64,000 bases of DNA from positions 23,657,676 through 23,721,675 of the forward strand of contig JAYGXS010000005.1 in NCBI GenBank assembly GCA_036362985.1. The letters are read 5' to 3'. The notes under the pieces are model-generated. The model was not told the DNA's origin and made no database searches. It saw nothing but the letters and a program-made list of their open reading frames with translations. This document shows positions 1 to 11,991 of the stretch, piece by piece (the first letter of the stretch is position 1; each line of letters starts with the position of its first letter). The position numbers and the translations under genes were made by a program. This DNA comes from Ligula intestinalis (taxonomy: Eukaryota; Platyhelminthes; Cestoda; Diphyllobothriidea; Diphyllobothriidae).

Positions 1-1327
1 AAACTGAGAAGAGTCACGTTAGGTTAATTGCTATCGTAGGGCGTGGTCAGACAATTATTTTATCTTCCTCTGGTTAAATGCAGAAAACTTTCTGATTGTT
101 ATTTGCTCCTCACTATATGACTGCCTTCGCTATTCTAGACTGGAGTTTCAATAAAGGGCCTTACTTTCGTTTTCGCAATATAAATCTATGGAAATAATTT
201 CCGTGTGTCTTTAAATACTCCCAATCGCATACACAAGGCGTACTGCAACTGAGCTTGAGAATGGAACATCCATCGATGTTCGTAGATTTGCTCTTGTGGT
301 CTGTTGCTTATGATGAAAAATTATTGGTTAAGTGCAGGGGATTTCCGTCGATGTATGATTTTTAGAGACCCTTTCATTTTGTGGTACTTCTCTTCAAACT
401 ATTTCCGCAGAACATAGCGTGGCAGTTGCGGCAGGATAGACTGCGTCAATTGTGTTTCTCCAGTTGTCGGTGAACAGTAGAAAGGTGAAATTCTTAGAAA
501 TCACTGGGTCTCCTTGAAAAAGTTAAATTTTGGGCCATCCGTTTGATTAGACTGTACGTTAGGCTGCCTCTTAGGACAATGGCTGGTCAAAAATGGACAT
601 TAAGCTTGCCAATTTTTTTCCAGTCCCTAGTATCTGGCTAGTATCACAACATTTGGTTTCGCTTGCAGCCATTCGTCTGGCGAGATCATGTTTTCGCGTC
701 CGAGTCAATATCGAAACCCGATAGCTCGACAATCACAGTTTTGGCTCGCGATAGTAATTTTAGTCGTCGAGGACTGATATCTTTCCATTTCGATCGACGC
801 AGCGCTATTCTATCCTCGTCAATTTTTTGATTGTGTAATCGTCACAATTTCCTGACCTTACTTTTCGTCGCAATTATGAGGATGGCTTTTAAATCCCCAG
901 GATGCCAAGTTTCGTCACGGACGTTGTTTCTTACTGCCTTGAGTTCAACTGCGGCAATCCAGTTAACTCGTTTCATAACCTCCTTGTTAAAGTCTGCCTC
1001 GTGACTAAAAGCTCTTAGTTCTTGAGCTCGTTGGGCGATAGGTCGTCCACGTCATTTTGGTTATGAATTCAAATTACAAGAGCGTCTGCCTTAGCCTCAT
1101 GTGCCTCATTTTCTGTATCTATCTAACGGATTAGCTATCCAGGAAGTCAAGTTAAGCAAAACAAAGTTTTTGATTAATTAATCATCAGGTGTGTGCAATA
1201 ATATGAAGGGAGGGTAGTGTTAACAAATGTTAAAGCAACAAATCAGCGGCAATTAAGCGAGAGAGGGGGAATTGTTAAGAGATCAAAGGGGCAGGGGAGG
1301 AGGGACGGGTCCTACAATTAATTAATG
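1..1327. other. No gene recognised (intergenic or intronic)
   Basis: I find no long reading frame, splice-consistent exon or repeat that matches elsewhere in the window here. The DNA is moderately AT-rich. It may belong to the 5' flank or an early intron of the ubiquitin-ligase gene, but nothing seen shows that. Confidence 0.4.
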
Positions 1328-1790
1328 TCACCTGGTCATCTCGTCGCCGCTTCGCGGCGTCTTGACACCAGTTGTCACTGTCTGCTTATCGTCTCGCGGC
1401 ATGATAGGAGGTGTGCGGACAGATGTTGAGTTTTTTCTCGGTCGCAGGAGTCCTAGAGCTATTGCAAACGCCTTCTGCGCACATAAGCTTGGGTTTGTGT
1501 GGCGTATGGCGACGTCCTCAGCCATCGCAGGTATCCGTTGACGCAGGAACTTGAAATGTTTTGCCGGCACTTTGTACAAGACTCGGAACGCTCGGTCTGC
1601 GTCTATCCGGTGACCGCTGTCGACCAAGTGAGCCAAAATCGCGCTAGATATTGACTTTACCTCGCCTCTTTATAGCCAGGCAGGATGCTGTTCTAGCATG
1701 CGCTTGGATATCCGCTTAGTTTTTCGATCAATATAACCTCCACAGGAGCATGTTAAGTTGTAGAAACCACATTGCCTTGCCTTCAAGGCG
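1328..1790 (-). mobile_element. Penelope-like element fragment, GIY-YIG endonuclease end
   Basis: Read on the minus strand, about 1790-1660 encodes FYNLTCSCGGYIDRKTKR followed by a LEQHPAWL-like stretch. That is the cysteine-bearing start of a PLE-type GIY-YIG nuclease. After a stop codon a 102-codon frame (1636-1328) continues with HLVDSGHRIDADRAFRVLY and ends RHTNPSLCAQKAF, the usual C-terminal part of that domain. The RT domain that should lie upstream is missing, so this is a 5'-truncated, inactive copy. It is a different subfamily from the copies at 17.6 and 27.6 kb. Family recognition is by motif only. Confidence 0.72.
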
Positions 1791-2361
1791 AAGAAGTGGA
1801 GTGCTTGAAAATATAAATCTTAACTTAGCTGTTGGATATGTACGCGCGATTGCAGTGTTCACGTGAACCTGTACAAGTTCGCTTGCTGGATCCCCTTGAA
1901 AAGGCAATATAAGGCAATTGATCGAAAACGTTCTTTCGCCTTACTCGACTTTCTGAATGCTTACAGGGGTATCATCGCTGATTAGCTATTCGTTGGTGAA
2001 GGCAACCAGCAACAGATTCGTCCAACAATGCCTCACAATGGCTTACATTCTCTTCACTAAAAGCTGGGTACTTGGACAGCTGCCAGTGGCAGTCAATTTT
2101 CCACGGAAATTAGCCGAATTAAATTTTCCCAGAGCCTTTTAACCTGGACCTTTGGGCCTCAGTCAGTCACTCAGACATTTCTGCAGTAAACGTATGTGCC
2201 CACATGGTGTCGCCCCAACTAAAAGTTTAGAATAACGTAGCCGTCGTTTCGTTACTTGCATGTTCTTTGCAACAAAAACATTCGCCTCTATGTCTATTTA
2301 AACCAACAATAAGAAATATCCCATTTTGGCCACTTGGTTGTTAGAATGACCTCTTAAATCT
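1791..2361. other. No feature recognised
   Basis: This is spacer between the PLE fragment and the RTE fragment. The 61-codon frame at 1957-2142 has no recognisable motif. Confidence 0.4.
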
Positions 2362-2870
2362 GCTTTGACGAAGTCCTTATTGGACCTCTCAATATGTTAC
2401 AGAAACCGATATATCCTCGTGATACGATCGCAGTGGGTGCGGACTGTCTCGTTTGAACTGAAGTCTGTATACTTAACTCGCAGGATCGTCCTCAGGCACC
2501 GGTGGTCAAAGACCTCCAGTCTTCGCTCATCTTCAACGCGCAAAGCTCGGCATTCACATCTATAGAGAAGGACCGACTGGATGGATGAACGGTATACACG
2601 AATCTTCGTGGCGATGGAGATGTCACGTCGGATCCATAGGTGCTTTCGAAGGATTGAGAAAACCCAGCTAGCAGCATCGATACTGGTGACAATGTCGTCC
2701 TTGCTTTGCCCATTCGGTAGCGGCCTCACCCCGAGGTATTTAAATCTATCTACTTCTTCAAGTTGATGGCCGTTTATTCCCAGGGGTGTGGTGGACCAGG
2801 TTTTCCAGAAACAAAGGGCGGTTTGATCCCATCTGGGTAGCAGTACCATATAGGCCACATTAAGAACGGG
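2362..2870 (-). mobile_element. RTE-type LINE, 3' end of reverse-transcriptase protein (truncated)
   Basis: A 153-codon minus-strand frame (2858-2397) carries the post-RT region typical of RTE-like LINEs: VDRFKYLGVRPLPNGQSKDD, then LWIRRDISIATKIRVYRSSI, SVLLYRCECRALRVEDERRL and FDHRCLRTILRVKYTDF. The catalytic RT motifs are absent because the copy is 5'-truncated. Close relatives of the same stretch lie at 32745-33325 (minus), 57195-57900 (plus) and about 63185-63370 (plus). The plus-strand frames over this region are shadows. Confidence 0.8.
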
Positions 2871-3014
2871 CCATCACAATCTGACTCTGTCCTGGGGCGA
2901 CCGAGTTATTCTGTCTGTTGACGGTTTTTCAAGCAGATTCGCAGTCATGACAGGGGAGACAAAGCCCCAAATTCGATCGTATTGCTGTCTTTCCATAGCC
3001 TACATTCACTGTCT

Positions 3015-3027
3015 TAGCCGATTGGGT
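3015..3027. repeat. Target-site duplication, left copy (LINE 1)
   Basis: TAGCCGATTGGGT directly follows the (AC)n tail of the minus-strand LINE and recurs exactly at 6555-6567. Confidence 0.92.
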
Positions 3028-6000
3028 GTGTGTGTCCTAGCCCATAGTTGGATTAGGAATCCCCGCCGGAATCCAAACTGGGAGTAGTTGGGAGACGGAG
3101 AAAAGCCGCGACCTCGACCGGCTTGAGCCACAGGTCCGCGGGAGTGAGGTGGGTGCCTGGCCGAGAACTGCAGGCAAACAGATGACGGCAGTCATGCGGC
3201 GAGACGCCGCAGTCGGGACAGCAGTCGGGTATGGATGGGTCGATCCGGTGCTGGTACTGGCGAAGGAGCATACAGTAGCCACTGCGTAGCTGCGCCAGAG
3301 TACAGCGAGTGACCCTCGGGAGACGTCGTTCCGAGGCCGCAATCGGAGGTGGATAGCCACCCAAAAGGACCGGGGGACGGTAACCTCGTTTCTCCTCGAC
3401 AACGAATCTCTGGTGGAGACGCTGAAAGCCTGTCTTGGTGGCAGAGCTATCAACAGGTAGATCCGCGAGAGACGAGGCAACAGCTTCCTTGTGGAGTGCT
3501 CGAATAGACGGCCGGACGTTGCGGCAGGGCTCGTGAGCGGTGCAACGGTGATGATTGGGATGGCCGGGTTGCGAACAACTCCACCAGAACTGCTGGCTAA
3601 GGAGAGTGTTGTGATGGGCGACCGGTAGAACAGAAGCCTCCGCATGAAGATGATCTATAGGCGACCTTTTATAGCAACCCGTGATCGTGCGGAGGGCAGC
3701 GTTTTGGGCTGACTGGAGGCGGCGGAGGCTGGAAGAGCTCATCGTAGGAGACCAGATTGATGCCGCATAAGTGAGGTGCGGCTTGGCCAGCGCCTTGAAA
3801 GCAGTCGACAGAGTCTCTTTCGCACAGCCCCAGGATGTGCCTGCTAGAGCCTTAAGGACCGTGGTGCAGCGGCTTACTTTGCTTGCGGTCTCCCTGGCAT
3901 GGTCTGCGAACGTGAAGAGCGGATCAAAACGCACACCAAGGAGTTTGGGCTTGCGGACGAGCGGTAAGGACGCCCCATTGACGGTGATGACCGGGTGACG
4001 ATTGAACTCCTTCGGATCAAGCGTAAAAACAGTTACGGACGACTTGGCTGCCGAGATCGTCATTCCGCGCTGGGTGAGGAAGTTTTCGACAACAGGCATG
4101 AACTCCGTGAGGAGCTGTGCAGCCTGATCGATGTCATGGTGCCGGCAAAAGAACGTTATATCGTCCGCATAGGATACCACTTGCACAGGTGCCCGGGGGA
4201 GTGGGAGCTCTCGCATGTAGATGTTAAAGAGTGTCTGGCTGAGCACAGAGCCTTGAGGGACGCTACAGGTCTGCTTACGGGGCTTGGAGAGAGCGCCCCG
4301 GAAGAGGACACGATCGTGACGGCCACGGATGTAAGCCGCCAACCATCGGACCAGGCCAGTCGGGACGTTCAACGAGACCAAGTCCTGCAGGAGCTGATCG
4401 TGGCGGACGCAGTCAAAGGCTCGTGACAGGTCAATTGAGACTGCCACGGTCCGCGAAGCGGGCTTCTGTTGATTGAAGCCCTCGAGGATAGCGTCGCTGA
4501 GCTCGAAAAGCGCCGTTGTAGTTCCACGACCCGATCGGAAACCATGTTGGTGGCAAGATAGGTCCGCCACAGACGTCAGAATTGGGTGGATGAGCCGTTC
4601 CAGGATCTTCGCCAATGGACTGAGGAGGGCAATTGGACGATAAGAGGTCGCTAGGCAGGGGTCCTTACCCGCTTTGACCAGGGGGATAATGATCGACTGG
4701 CGCCAGCAATCAGGGATGATTGAAGTTCTCAGTGAAAGGTTGAAGAAGGCGGCAAGGTAGGCAGCCACCTTCGGGCCGATGTGGCGCACATGGATAGGCG
4801 CCAGACCATCTGGTCCTAAGGCTTTCGAAGCTCTCATTTTCTTGACGGTGGTGAGGATGGCATCAGCCGAAAAGGAAATATCTGGGGGCGGGGCTTTATG
4901 GAGGAGGCGAAGAAGGGGGCGCTGGCTTTTGGGACTGGGCGCCGAGCGGGGCGAGAACAGCTTGTTCATCTTCGCGGCGATCTTACCGTTGTTGGAAATG
5001 AACTTGCCGTCCCCAAAGCTAATAGACTGGTTTGATGTATCAGCCCGGGGTTTGGTCAGGTTGCGTAAAAGCTTCCAAGTGGCAGCTGAGTTGCCGCTGA
5101 AATTGCAATCTGAAACTAGTTCATGCCAGCGTTGGCGTTTGCCATCGTTGATAGTCTTAGTGATTAAGCCATTCAGTTCGCCAACGCGCGGGTCACTGGC
5201 ATCACGCGCTCGTATTTCGTCTCTCTCTCGTTCCAGGCGGGAGGCTTCGGGCGGATAGTTAGGACGAAGAAATGGAATGTGGCCGTTAGGGATGTGGTGA
5301 CTTGCTGCTGCCAGGAGTAGTCGACGAAGGGCTCGCTCCGCCATGTGGACACAGGTGGGAGGCGGTAGGCCATCGATCTCGGCTTCGCATTCGGTCGTGA
5401 ACGCTGCCCAATTGGCTTTCTTGAAATTAATGAAGTGCCGGTTGGGGGCCTTGATAGGCTCGGCGGCGGTGGCCAATTCAAGCACAATGGGGAGGTGGTC
5501 GCTACCCAGGCTAATTTCCGTCTTCCACATGGTGGAGGCTACCAGACTGAGACTGGCGAGGGAAACATCGGGCGAGCTGGAAGCGCCGTTGGTCGGGAGC
5601 CGCGTTTGGCTGTTCTCGTTGAGAACGGCAAAGGGGGCGTGTTATATTTCATCAGCCAGAGCTTCTCCTCGGGAGTCGGCTGCAAAGTTAGAGCACCATA
5701 GGTCATGGTGAGCGTTGAAGTCACCTAGCACCAGACTGTCTCCAGAAGGTAAGTAGGGAGCGATAGAGGCGGTGAAACTGGGAGAACAACTGGAAGTTGG
5801 AGGAATGTACACGTTCACGACGGTTAGCGGCGCCGGGCCAATGTCAAGGGAAATCGCCAGTACTTCCGTGGGATCGGCTCCAAGCAGGGGAAGCTGGTGA
5901 TGGGCAATGGATTTGTCCACCAGGAAGGCCAAACCTCCGCCTTTGTTGCGGCCGCGGTCGCGACGGACAATCGTGTAATCGGCACAGGAAGGGACCTTAG

Positions 6001-6554
6001 TGGAGTTAGACCACTTTGTCTCTTGGATAGCCGCCACAGCTATGCTGTGCGAGCGCATGAAGGCCAGGAGCTGGTCAAGCTTCCCAAGGAGGCCGTTGGC
6101 GTTGAATTGTAAGATCTTAAGACCAGGTGGTGAGGCAAGGTCGGAGACCAGAGGATTTGGGTTCAGGACTGGACGGTCTGGAGGCATGGAGATCGGTGGG
6201 GGCACGGGACAGCTGGGACACGCGAAGGCGGGCGACCAATCGGCAGCCGTGGCGAGGCCACTGCAGCGGAGATGGCACCAGCCATTGCAGGAGCCGCAAC
6301 GTACAGACCAGTCGCGGCGGCCCAGACGGACTCGGCAGAACGAGCAGTACCAGAGAGGTCCAGGGTTGGCCTCGATTCCAGCGGCGAGGAGGAGGAGTCG
6401 GAGCAGCGTGGCCGGGAGGGGCTGTTCCGTCATCAAAAACATGGATTGGGCGGAGGGGAGAGTTGATCCAACGTAGGGAGATGGGTGTAGCAGACCTTGG
6501 CCGCCGGGAGGGCGGGTGGGAACGCGATTCGTAGACGCGTCTGCTGTGGTTCCC
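3028..6554 (-). mobile_element. Nearly full-length non-LTR retrotransposon (LINE family 1) with target-site duplication
   Basis: The element is 3527 bp on the minus strand. It is flanked by a perfect 13-bp direct repeat, TAGCCGATTGGGT, at 3015-3027 and 6555-6567. Its 5' UTR is about 112 nt, it has one long ORF, and its 3' end runs CCAACTATGGGCTAGG into a short (AC)n tail. Partial copies lie at 21985-22217, 24631-24892, 26614-26744 (as the body of a SINE) and 38228-38527. The apurinic-type endonuclease and RT without RNase H fit a Jockey/CR1-like LINE clade; the clade is inferred from architecture. It copies itself by target-primed reverse transcription. Confidence 0.93.
3053..6442 (-). pseudogene. 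LINE family 1 ORF: 2A-like motif, zinc finger, endonuclease, reverse transcriptase; one in-frame stop
   Basis: The 1129-codon frame starts at the ATG at 6442 and is broken only by TAA at 5642-5644 (codon 267). Sequence on both sides is in the same frame. In order: a leucine-rich start leading into the 2A-like GIEANPGP (residues 22-29); a PHD-like C-x2-C/C-x2-C/H-x2-C finger (about 33-65); an endonuclease with ILQFNANGL, QETKW, GDFNAHHDLW and SDHLPI; and RT motifs AVSIDLSRAFD, SVPQGSVL and catalytic YADD. A C-terminal Cys/His cluster reads CCPDCGVSPHDCRHLFAC. No RNase H domain is visible. The protein would nick DNA and reverse-transcribe its own RNA. Because of the single nonsense codon I call it a young pseudogene, unless the stop is an assembly error or is read through. 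Confidence 0.9.
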
Positions 6555-6567
6555 TAGCCGATTGGGT
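6555..6567. repeat. Target-site duplication, right copy (LINE 1)
   Basis: TAGCCGATTGGGT abuts the 5' end of the LINE. The perfect match with 3015-3027 fixes both element ends. Confidence 0.92.
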
Positions 6568-6685
6568 ATATGTGCCCGGCGCAGCGCCAGCCTGTGCCTA
6601 GACGCGCTACAGCACTCCCTGGTATGGCATTTGCTATGAGATGTCTGGACTCTGTGCAGTTTGGTTAACTTGTACCGTGTCTCAG

Positions 6686-7280
6686 TGTTAGGAGGGCCCA
6701 ACATGTGAGTCATTTTCGGGCTGTCCTGAGGGCATTAGAACAAAGAAATCGGACAGGCCACCGATGCAGGCAGAGCGGGCAAAGAAAACAACCTTGAAAG
6801 TCCACCACGCGAGCACGAAAGGACAACCACGGGCCAGGGTCTGCCATCCGTGATGTCATGCCTGGCCAGGGCAGAGCGCACGCGCGCCAAGCGTCACCTA
6901 AGGACACGATGGCTGAGGCACGACGGCTGCCTGTAGAGGCCACTCGTTGAGGGCCAATCGTGAACAATGACTATTGACCCTTAAATAGCGAGGCTGCGAG
7001 CAGAAGGGCATTCTACTGTTGGGAGACACGGAACTCTGTTACCGAGACGCGCTACCGATGACCCGAGCTTCTGCTGCTAATGATAAGGCTTGCTGTTGGC
7101 CGAGACGCGCTACCGATGACAGAGGACATGCCACTCACAGCCACACAGAAGAAAACGCTGATGTGCAAGCGGAACTAGTAACAGTAAATTACTATCTGCT
7201 ATCCTGTTCTGCCTTCTCTTCATAATAAGTAACTTGGGGACATAACCGGTGTTGACACAAGAACACACAAGGTAATAACA
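6686..7280 (+). mobile_element. Solo LTR, family D
   Basis: It starts TGTTAGGAGGGCC and ends GGTAATAACA, the TG...CA layout of an LTR. It is flanked by near-identical 5-mers ctcag/ttcag. It is homologous to 51555-52022 (same strand) and, inverted, to 42933-43507. A TATA-like CCTTAAATAG lies near 6975. No gag, pol or internal region adjoins it, so it is a solo LTR left by recombination. Confidence 0.8.
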
Positions 7281-8744
7281 TTCAGTCTGTCATCCGTTGC
7301 GGTACAGCGCAATCCCCTCGTAGTCTCTGATTACGAGTCTCGTGATGCATTTGAAACGGCAGAACAATGAGTAGCCTTTTGACAAGGCAGTGTTTTTACT
7401 GAAAGTCAACTCTGCTTTGGATAACTGAAAAAGATTGCAGCTGGCAAGCCACCCCCAATATGGGGTTGTGCTTAAATGACTTCCGATTGCCGGGTTTCCC
7501 CCACCTCTCCGTCACTTTCGTTTTCTCTTCGCGTAAATCTCTTGTTCTTCGTCGTCGTCGCCCTCTTCATCATTTTTACTTGATGTCTCTCCTAGTATTA
7601 ATGCCAAATATTTGCACGGAAACTCCCTGCGCCTACTTTGCCACTCTTAGGCAGCCATTGGTGGCTATTTTTGACAAAAACACAGTTGTCCAGATTGTGT
7701 GCCAGGTAGAACTTTTTGCAGAAAAAAATTGATACTCGCTCACCCCTTCTTTTTTCTCCAGAAGTTGACAACTCTAGTCTTTTTCCTCCAGCATAGGAAA
7801 GTCACTCACAATTTGCGATGTCAGTGCCGTCTGGCAGAAATTATAAGCCAGTTGTTTTTTTTTCAGCTGATAGTTTCTACATATAAATTTATAAGATGAC
7901 GCTGTTATGCCACTCTGCAACCACTATTTAGACAGCTTACACCGGTCTCTGGAGGATACTTGTCAGTACACCGTCAAATGCTTGACCCATTGGGCAGAGA
8001 TGCCCGTGTAATGCAAGATTTCACCGCGCCAACGTCTTGTCAATTATTCTTTTTATCCCGTCAGCGCTTACCTAGTTTATCGAAGGATAATCCAGAATGA
8101 GAACCCATTAAAACAATTTTTTATAAAGTCCTATTTTGGAAAATATACGCCTTCAAATTTTTTGGTAGGACTTTTGACACAAACAACATGTTTTCACAGA
8201 GCTCTAGAAAGATAAGCCGTTGGCCGAGAGCGAACCTCAACGAGCAGCAACTATTCATAACGCTTCCGATTATCGTTCATTATCCTCTGCCTAAATACTT
8301 TTCATATAACGCACCTTTCCTGCCCTGTCTTTCTTCATTGATCTTCTGCTTCTCCCCCTCTTGTAATTTCACGTGCTGCGACTATAATCATGTTAACAAT
8401 GTCCTGTTGCGATAATGTAAATTTTACCACTCAACGCGCCACAATCTGTGACAGCGTATCCGGAGGGTTCTTCCTGCGAGGGAAAACAGATGTAAAGCTT
8501 CGAGGAATTACCTGCCTGTCTTGATAAACTCTGCCCACCTAGGATTTTTTCGTTGTGCCCCTCTCAAGCACCTGCAAAAAACACAGAGAAACATAACCTA
8601 TCCAGTAATTAACGAAGAAGGTGGGTAGACCATCCCAGATGACTTTCTTGGATTGTTTCAGGTAGTCTAGACATGTTGTTGCTACGAGGCTGGACTGTAT
8701 CCTTCGAGATGAAGTCGATGTGCTCAAGAAACTCCAGTTTTCGC
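7281..8744. other. No gene recognised
   Basis: This is AT-rich, low-complexity-poor DNA without convincing coding signal. Frames at 7460-7732 and 8188-8415 show no known motif. Confidence 0.4.
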
Positions 8745-9341
8745 CCACCTTCTACATGTGCAGCTCAAAACTCACGACTTGACAGATTGAAACGCCTGAA
8801 CCTGAAGGCAGCTCGAATTATCACGAGCCTCCCAATCCCATGTCTGACGGAGATGATGCTACTAGAGGCCGATATCCAGAAGATAGAGGAGAGGGGCAGG
8901 TTCGACGTCATCAGGGCCTATAAACACAGCATGAGGCGTCCTCCACAAAGCCTCCGCAAACAGATGACCGAGAAACAACAGACAATCCGGTTAAAGCGGA
9001 CCTCAACCTGGAGGGAGAATGCACGCAGATGCCTGTAACAAACGCTGGGAAAGGATTCTAGGGTATCCAGAGAAATTTTTGCCCCACGGCGATGTCCCAA
9101 CATCAATATTTTAAGGAATTTTGAAGATCTGTGTAGCCAATCAGAGATGTTATAAAACCGGCAACGAATGGAGGATACGCTCAACTGTCTACCAGAAACG
9201 TCCCTCACTATTTATACCGACGGGTCGGCGATGGACGGATACAGACAGGGAGGCGCTGGAGCCTAGCTGACGAAGTGAAGCTGGAATAATTACCAACAGT
9301 TACAATGACCAGGAGAAGGGGCGCATACTACAGCTTATCCT

Positions 9342-9668
9342 TTGATGCTAGCTCTACTGACGGTGGCGGAATGGCTAGAGCACCCACCCGAGGATTGGAG
9401 TTCGGCTAGAATCCTTACTGACAGTAAATCCGCTGTAGACGCCCCACAGAAATTCGGGACAGGAGAGGACCTGAATAAACCGTTGGTACAGCACGTGACA
9501 AATATCCTGGAAAGAGTCACAACAGGAAGAAGTGTGGAAATCGTGTGGATTCCCAGCCACGTGGGTATCCCCGGGAACGAACAAGCAGACGCTGAAGCAT
9601 CAGCGGCCAGGGATGCACCGGATGTTAGACCGACATTCTTTGTGGCAACGATGAAAACAGTCAGATGA
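9342..9668 (+). pseudogene. LINE RNase H domain remnant
   Basis: This 108-codon frame covers the middle and end of an RNase H fold: DSKSA with an acidic residue, and HVGIPGNEQAD with the conserved His and Asp. The first motif (YTDGSA) lies upstream in the same decayed copy. It would have removed RNA from the RNA/DNA hybrid. It is cut off before the next frame at 9691. Confidence 0.8.
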
Positions 9669-9690
9669 ATGACCCCCCCCCAGACCACAA

Positions 9691-10029
9691 ATGGCACATG
9701 CACGTGGCCAAAGAACGTATACGGCCCCCATCATCTGGGCTGAAGAAAAGAAAATGAATCGGCTAAATAGAACGACTCTAGTGAGATTTAGGACCGGAAA
9801 TTGCCCAAAACTAAAGCACATCAGGAAGCGGTACAAGCTGATTGATGATTCCACGTGTGCAGCCTGTGGGGAGGAAGAGACCAACAAACACCCGATGGAA
9901 TGCGCAGTCGAGATAGTCGCCAGAGTTCAGGAGTTTGGTGTTGACTACAGACTGAGAGCGCCGATCGACCTAACCGTCCGAAGAACCTCTGCCACAGTCC
10001 GGTATCTGAAGAAGATCCGGAAGTCGTAG
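9691..10029 (+). pseudogene. LINE C-terminal Cys/His region remnant
   Basis: The 112-codon frame contains LVRFRTGNCPKLKHIRKR and the CAACGEEETNKHPMEC cluster found after RNase H in many I-type LINEs. A frameshift separates it from the RNase H frame just upstream. It ends about 30 bp before the (CAA)n tail. Confidence 0.75.
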
Positions 10030-10060
10030 TTCTAAAGCCACTTACCTTGAAATTGATTCT

Positions 10061-10097
10061 GCACCAACAACAACAACAACAACAACCACCACCACCC
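10061..10097 (+). repeat. (CAA)n(CAC)n simple-repeat tail
   Basis: CAA triplets followed by CAC triplets directly follow the RNase H LINE fragment. They are probably its 3' tail, as I-type LINEs often end in a trinucleotide repeat. Confidence 0.75.
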
Positions 10098-11991
10098 TCA
10101 TCATGCTCTTCTTCGTCTGTGTGCTTCGGCTAGGCTCTTTCCTTTTGTTTGCAAGGAGCACAGCGGCAGTCTTTTGTAGCCTTAGAAAACTTTTTTTAAA
10201 ATTAAAAAAACGGTATATTTCGGTTTGAAAAAACGTTTATAAATTGCCGAGTACTTTTTAAATCTACTGAATGCTACACTTGAATACAAGATTTACAAAC
10301 TGTATGCTGTGTACACCCTGTTTAAGGAAGAGTTAGTTTTTGTCTACGGTTTGTGGACCAGTCGGCATGTTACGCGAATTCTAGGCCGTACTATATTAAT
10401 GCCTTTACTTGACCTGAAAACGATACTTAAAAGGTAGGCAGGCCATCTTAGCCACCATCCTTCCTTGACGCCCTCTGTTCTTGTTGCATCTCCTTTTGTG
10501 CAGTAGTTAGTCATAGTCGAAAATAATGCTTTCGTCCCTGGGCTGCCTATGCTGTTTTTTTAAAGAAACTTAATCTAGTGTCAACTCCCCTATAGGAGAC
10601 CCTCGGCGTTGTCGTCTATCAAAACGGCTTTTTTCTGTGTTTTGGGACCATACTGCATTTATAATATGCAGCCCAGTAGACTGCATGCGACTAATTTAAG
10701 TTGCATTTAACAACAGTTTTTATTTCCTTAACAAAGACAGCTTTGATCTTGTTCCACGACTGTCGGCCTGCACACTACTTTTTGAAAGCTAAACCATGTT
10801 TTGCTACGTTGCCATAGTATTGTGGTCGATTTGCCGTTACACCGCCCCTTGGCTCGTGTTTTTTATTCAGTGACGAAGTTTAAATATATTTTTAGCTTTT
10901 TTCGCGCAAAAATGGTCCTCCTTACGGTGGACGAATGCGACAAATGGATGCTAACCTTGGAAGGCAGCTTTAATTTGTGAGTGTTTTGTCATCCCTGTAT
11001 TGTTTAAGGGGATACTAGTTTCGTGTGTCCCTGTTTGGTGCGTTTGAAATGGACTCACCAACTGTGGGTTAGGTGCAACTCACCTCAGCTTAAATAATCA
11101 TCAACATTTTCTGATAAATGCCGAGTAGGAAGCTTCTCCAACTGACTATCAGTCGATGCACCAATCGAATAATTGCTTGACAGTTGTGGCCCTGCCAGAA
11201 CAATTTCGGCACTCGCAAGCAACACCATTTATCTACAGCATGGTGGGCACAGGATGGTGACTTGCGAAGCGGCTCCCTCATTCCTCCCGCACTTACAATC
11301 AGAAACACCAGGGGTGGGTTCAGGCGCAGGAGCTGGCAGATGTAAAAAACCAACTTATGCCTGTCACATAAATAAATAAATTGCATATTTAAGACCCAAG
11401 GGGCCCTTTCATTACAAATTGAGTGCTATCGTCAAAAGAAAAAATACAAAGCTGGTAGTCACAGCTGCGCGTAAGCAACTGTTTAACAACAGAAATTAGC
11501 AATATATTACGCGTGGTAAGATAGAAAGTCAGATCCGATTAACAAAGAACTCTCTTATAAAATAATAGTCACTAGGCCGTAAAAAACTCCTACCTCGGTG
11601 GCAGAGTTCAGCGAGCCACCGATTTCCAAAAAAATGTTGAAGAAAAAACTGCTCTAGCAGGTAACATGGTAGGATATGATGCAGTCAGATGTGATCCTGC
11701 TGCTGAGGGTTCGGGATGCCTTTGTCGTGGAAAAATAATGTNNNNNNNNNNCACCACCACCACCACCACTTTAGACTAATCCACACGCAAGTCACTGACC
11801 CTGTGCCGCCACCTCGCTGTGAAGCATCCGGTGGATATCGTCGGAATCGACGGTCGAACTGTTGGGTATGTACACAAACTGTCTCATAGGTACCATCACC
11901 TTAAGTGTGTACAACCACTTCAACTAGTATACCGCCGTTCATGTGATTAATTTTGAGCAGACCTTTTGTCAGTGGTGCACCACTTGGGCTT
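10098..11991. other. Mostly unannotatable; fold-back-like piece and assembly gap
   Basis: About 10195-10330 resembles the inner part of the fold-back elements at 19.9 and 48 kb (an acggtatatttcggttt-like motif). Bases 11742-11751 are N, followed by (CAC)n. The frame at 11173-11379 ends in an (AAAT)n run and has no known motif. Confidence 0.4.

Larger units (their letters stand above)
8745..10060 (+). mobile_element. RNase H-bearing LINE, 3' fragment
   Basis: The post-RT connector appears first (LKAARIITSLPIP and LLEADIQKIEERGRFDVIRA, about 8770-8930). An RNase H domain follows, broken by stops: YTDGSA at 9213-9230 (first acidic residue), LTDSKSA near 9420, and WIPSHVGIPGNEQADAEA at 9546-9600. 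A C-terminal C-x2-C...H...C cluster (TCAACGEEETNKHPMEC) ends at 10029. RNase H marks an I/R1/Ingi-like LINE group, distinct from LINE families 1 and 2 here. The copy is 5'-truncated and frameshifted, hence inactive. Confidence 0.85.

Noticed and set aside
482..500. aaaggtgaaattcttagaa, similar to a conserved 18S rRNA stretch
   Set aside because: Only about 15 bases match and the surrounding sequence is unrelated to rRNA.
3771..5258. Plus-strand frames of 75-159 codons
   Set aside because: They are antisense shadows of the LINE 1 reverse-transcriptase ORF.
11742..11775. N run followed by CAC triplets as a possible CRISPR-like or structured repeat
   Set aside because: It is a simple repeat at an assembly gap. 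No spacer-repeat pattern exists anywhere in the window.
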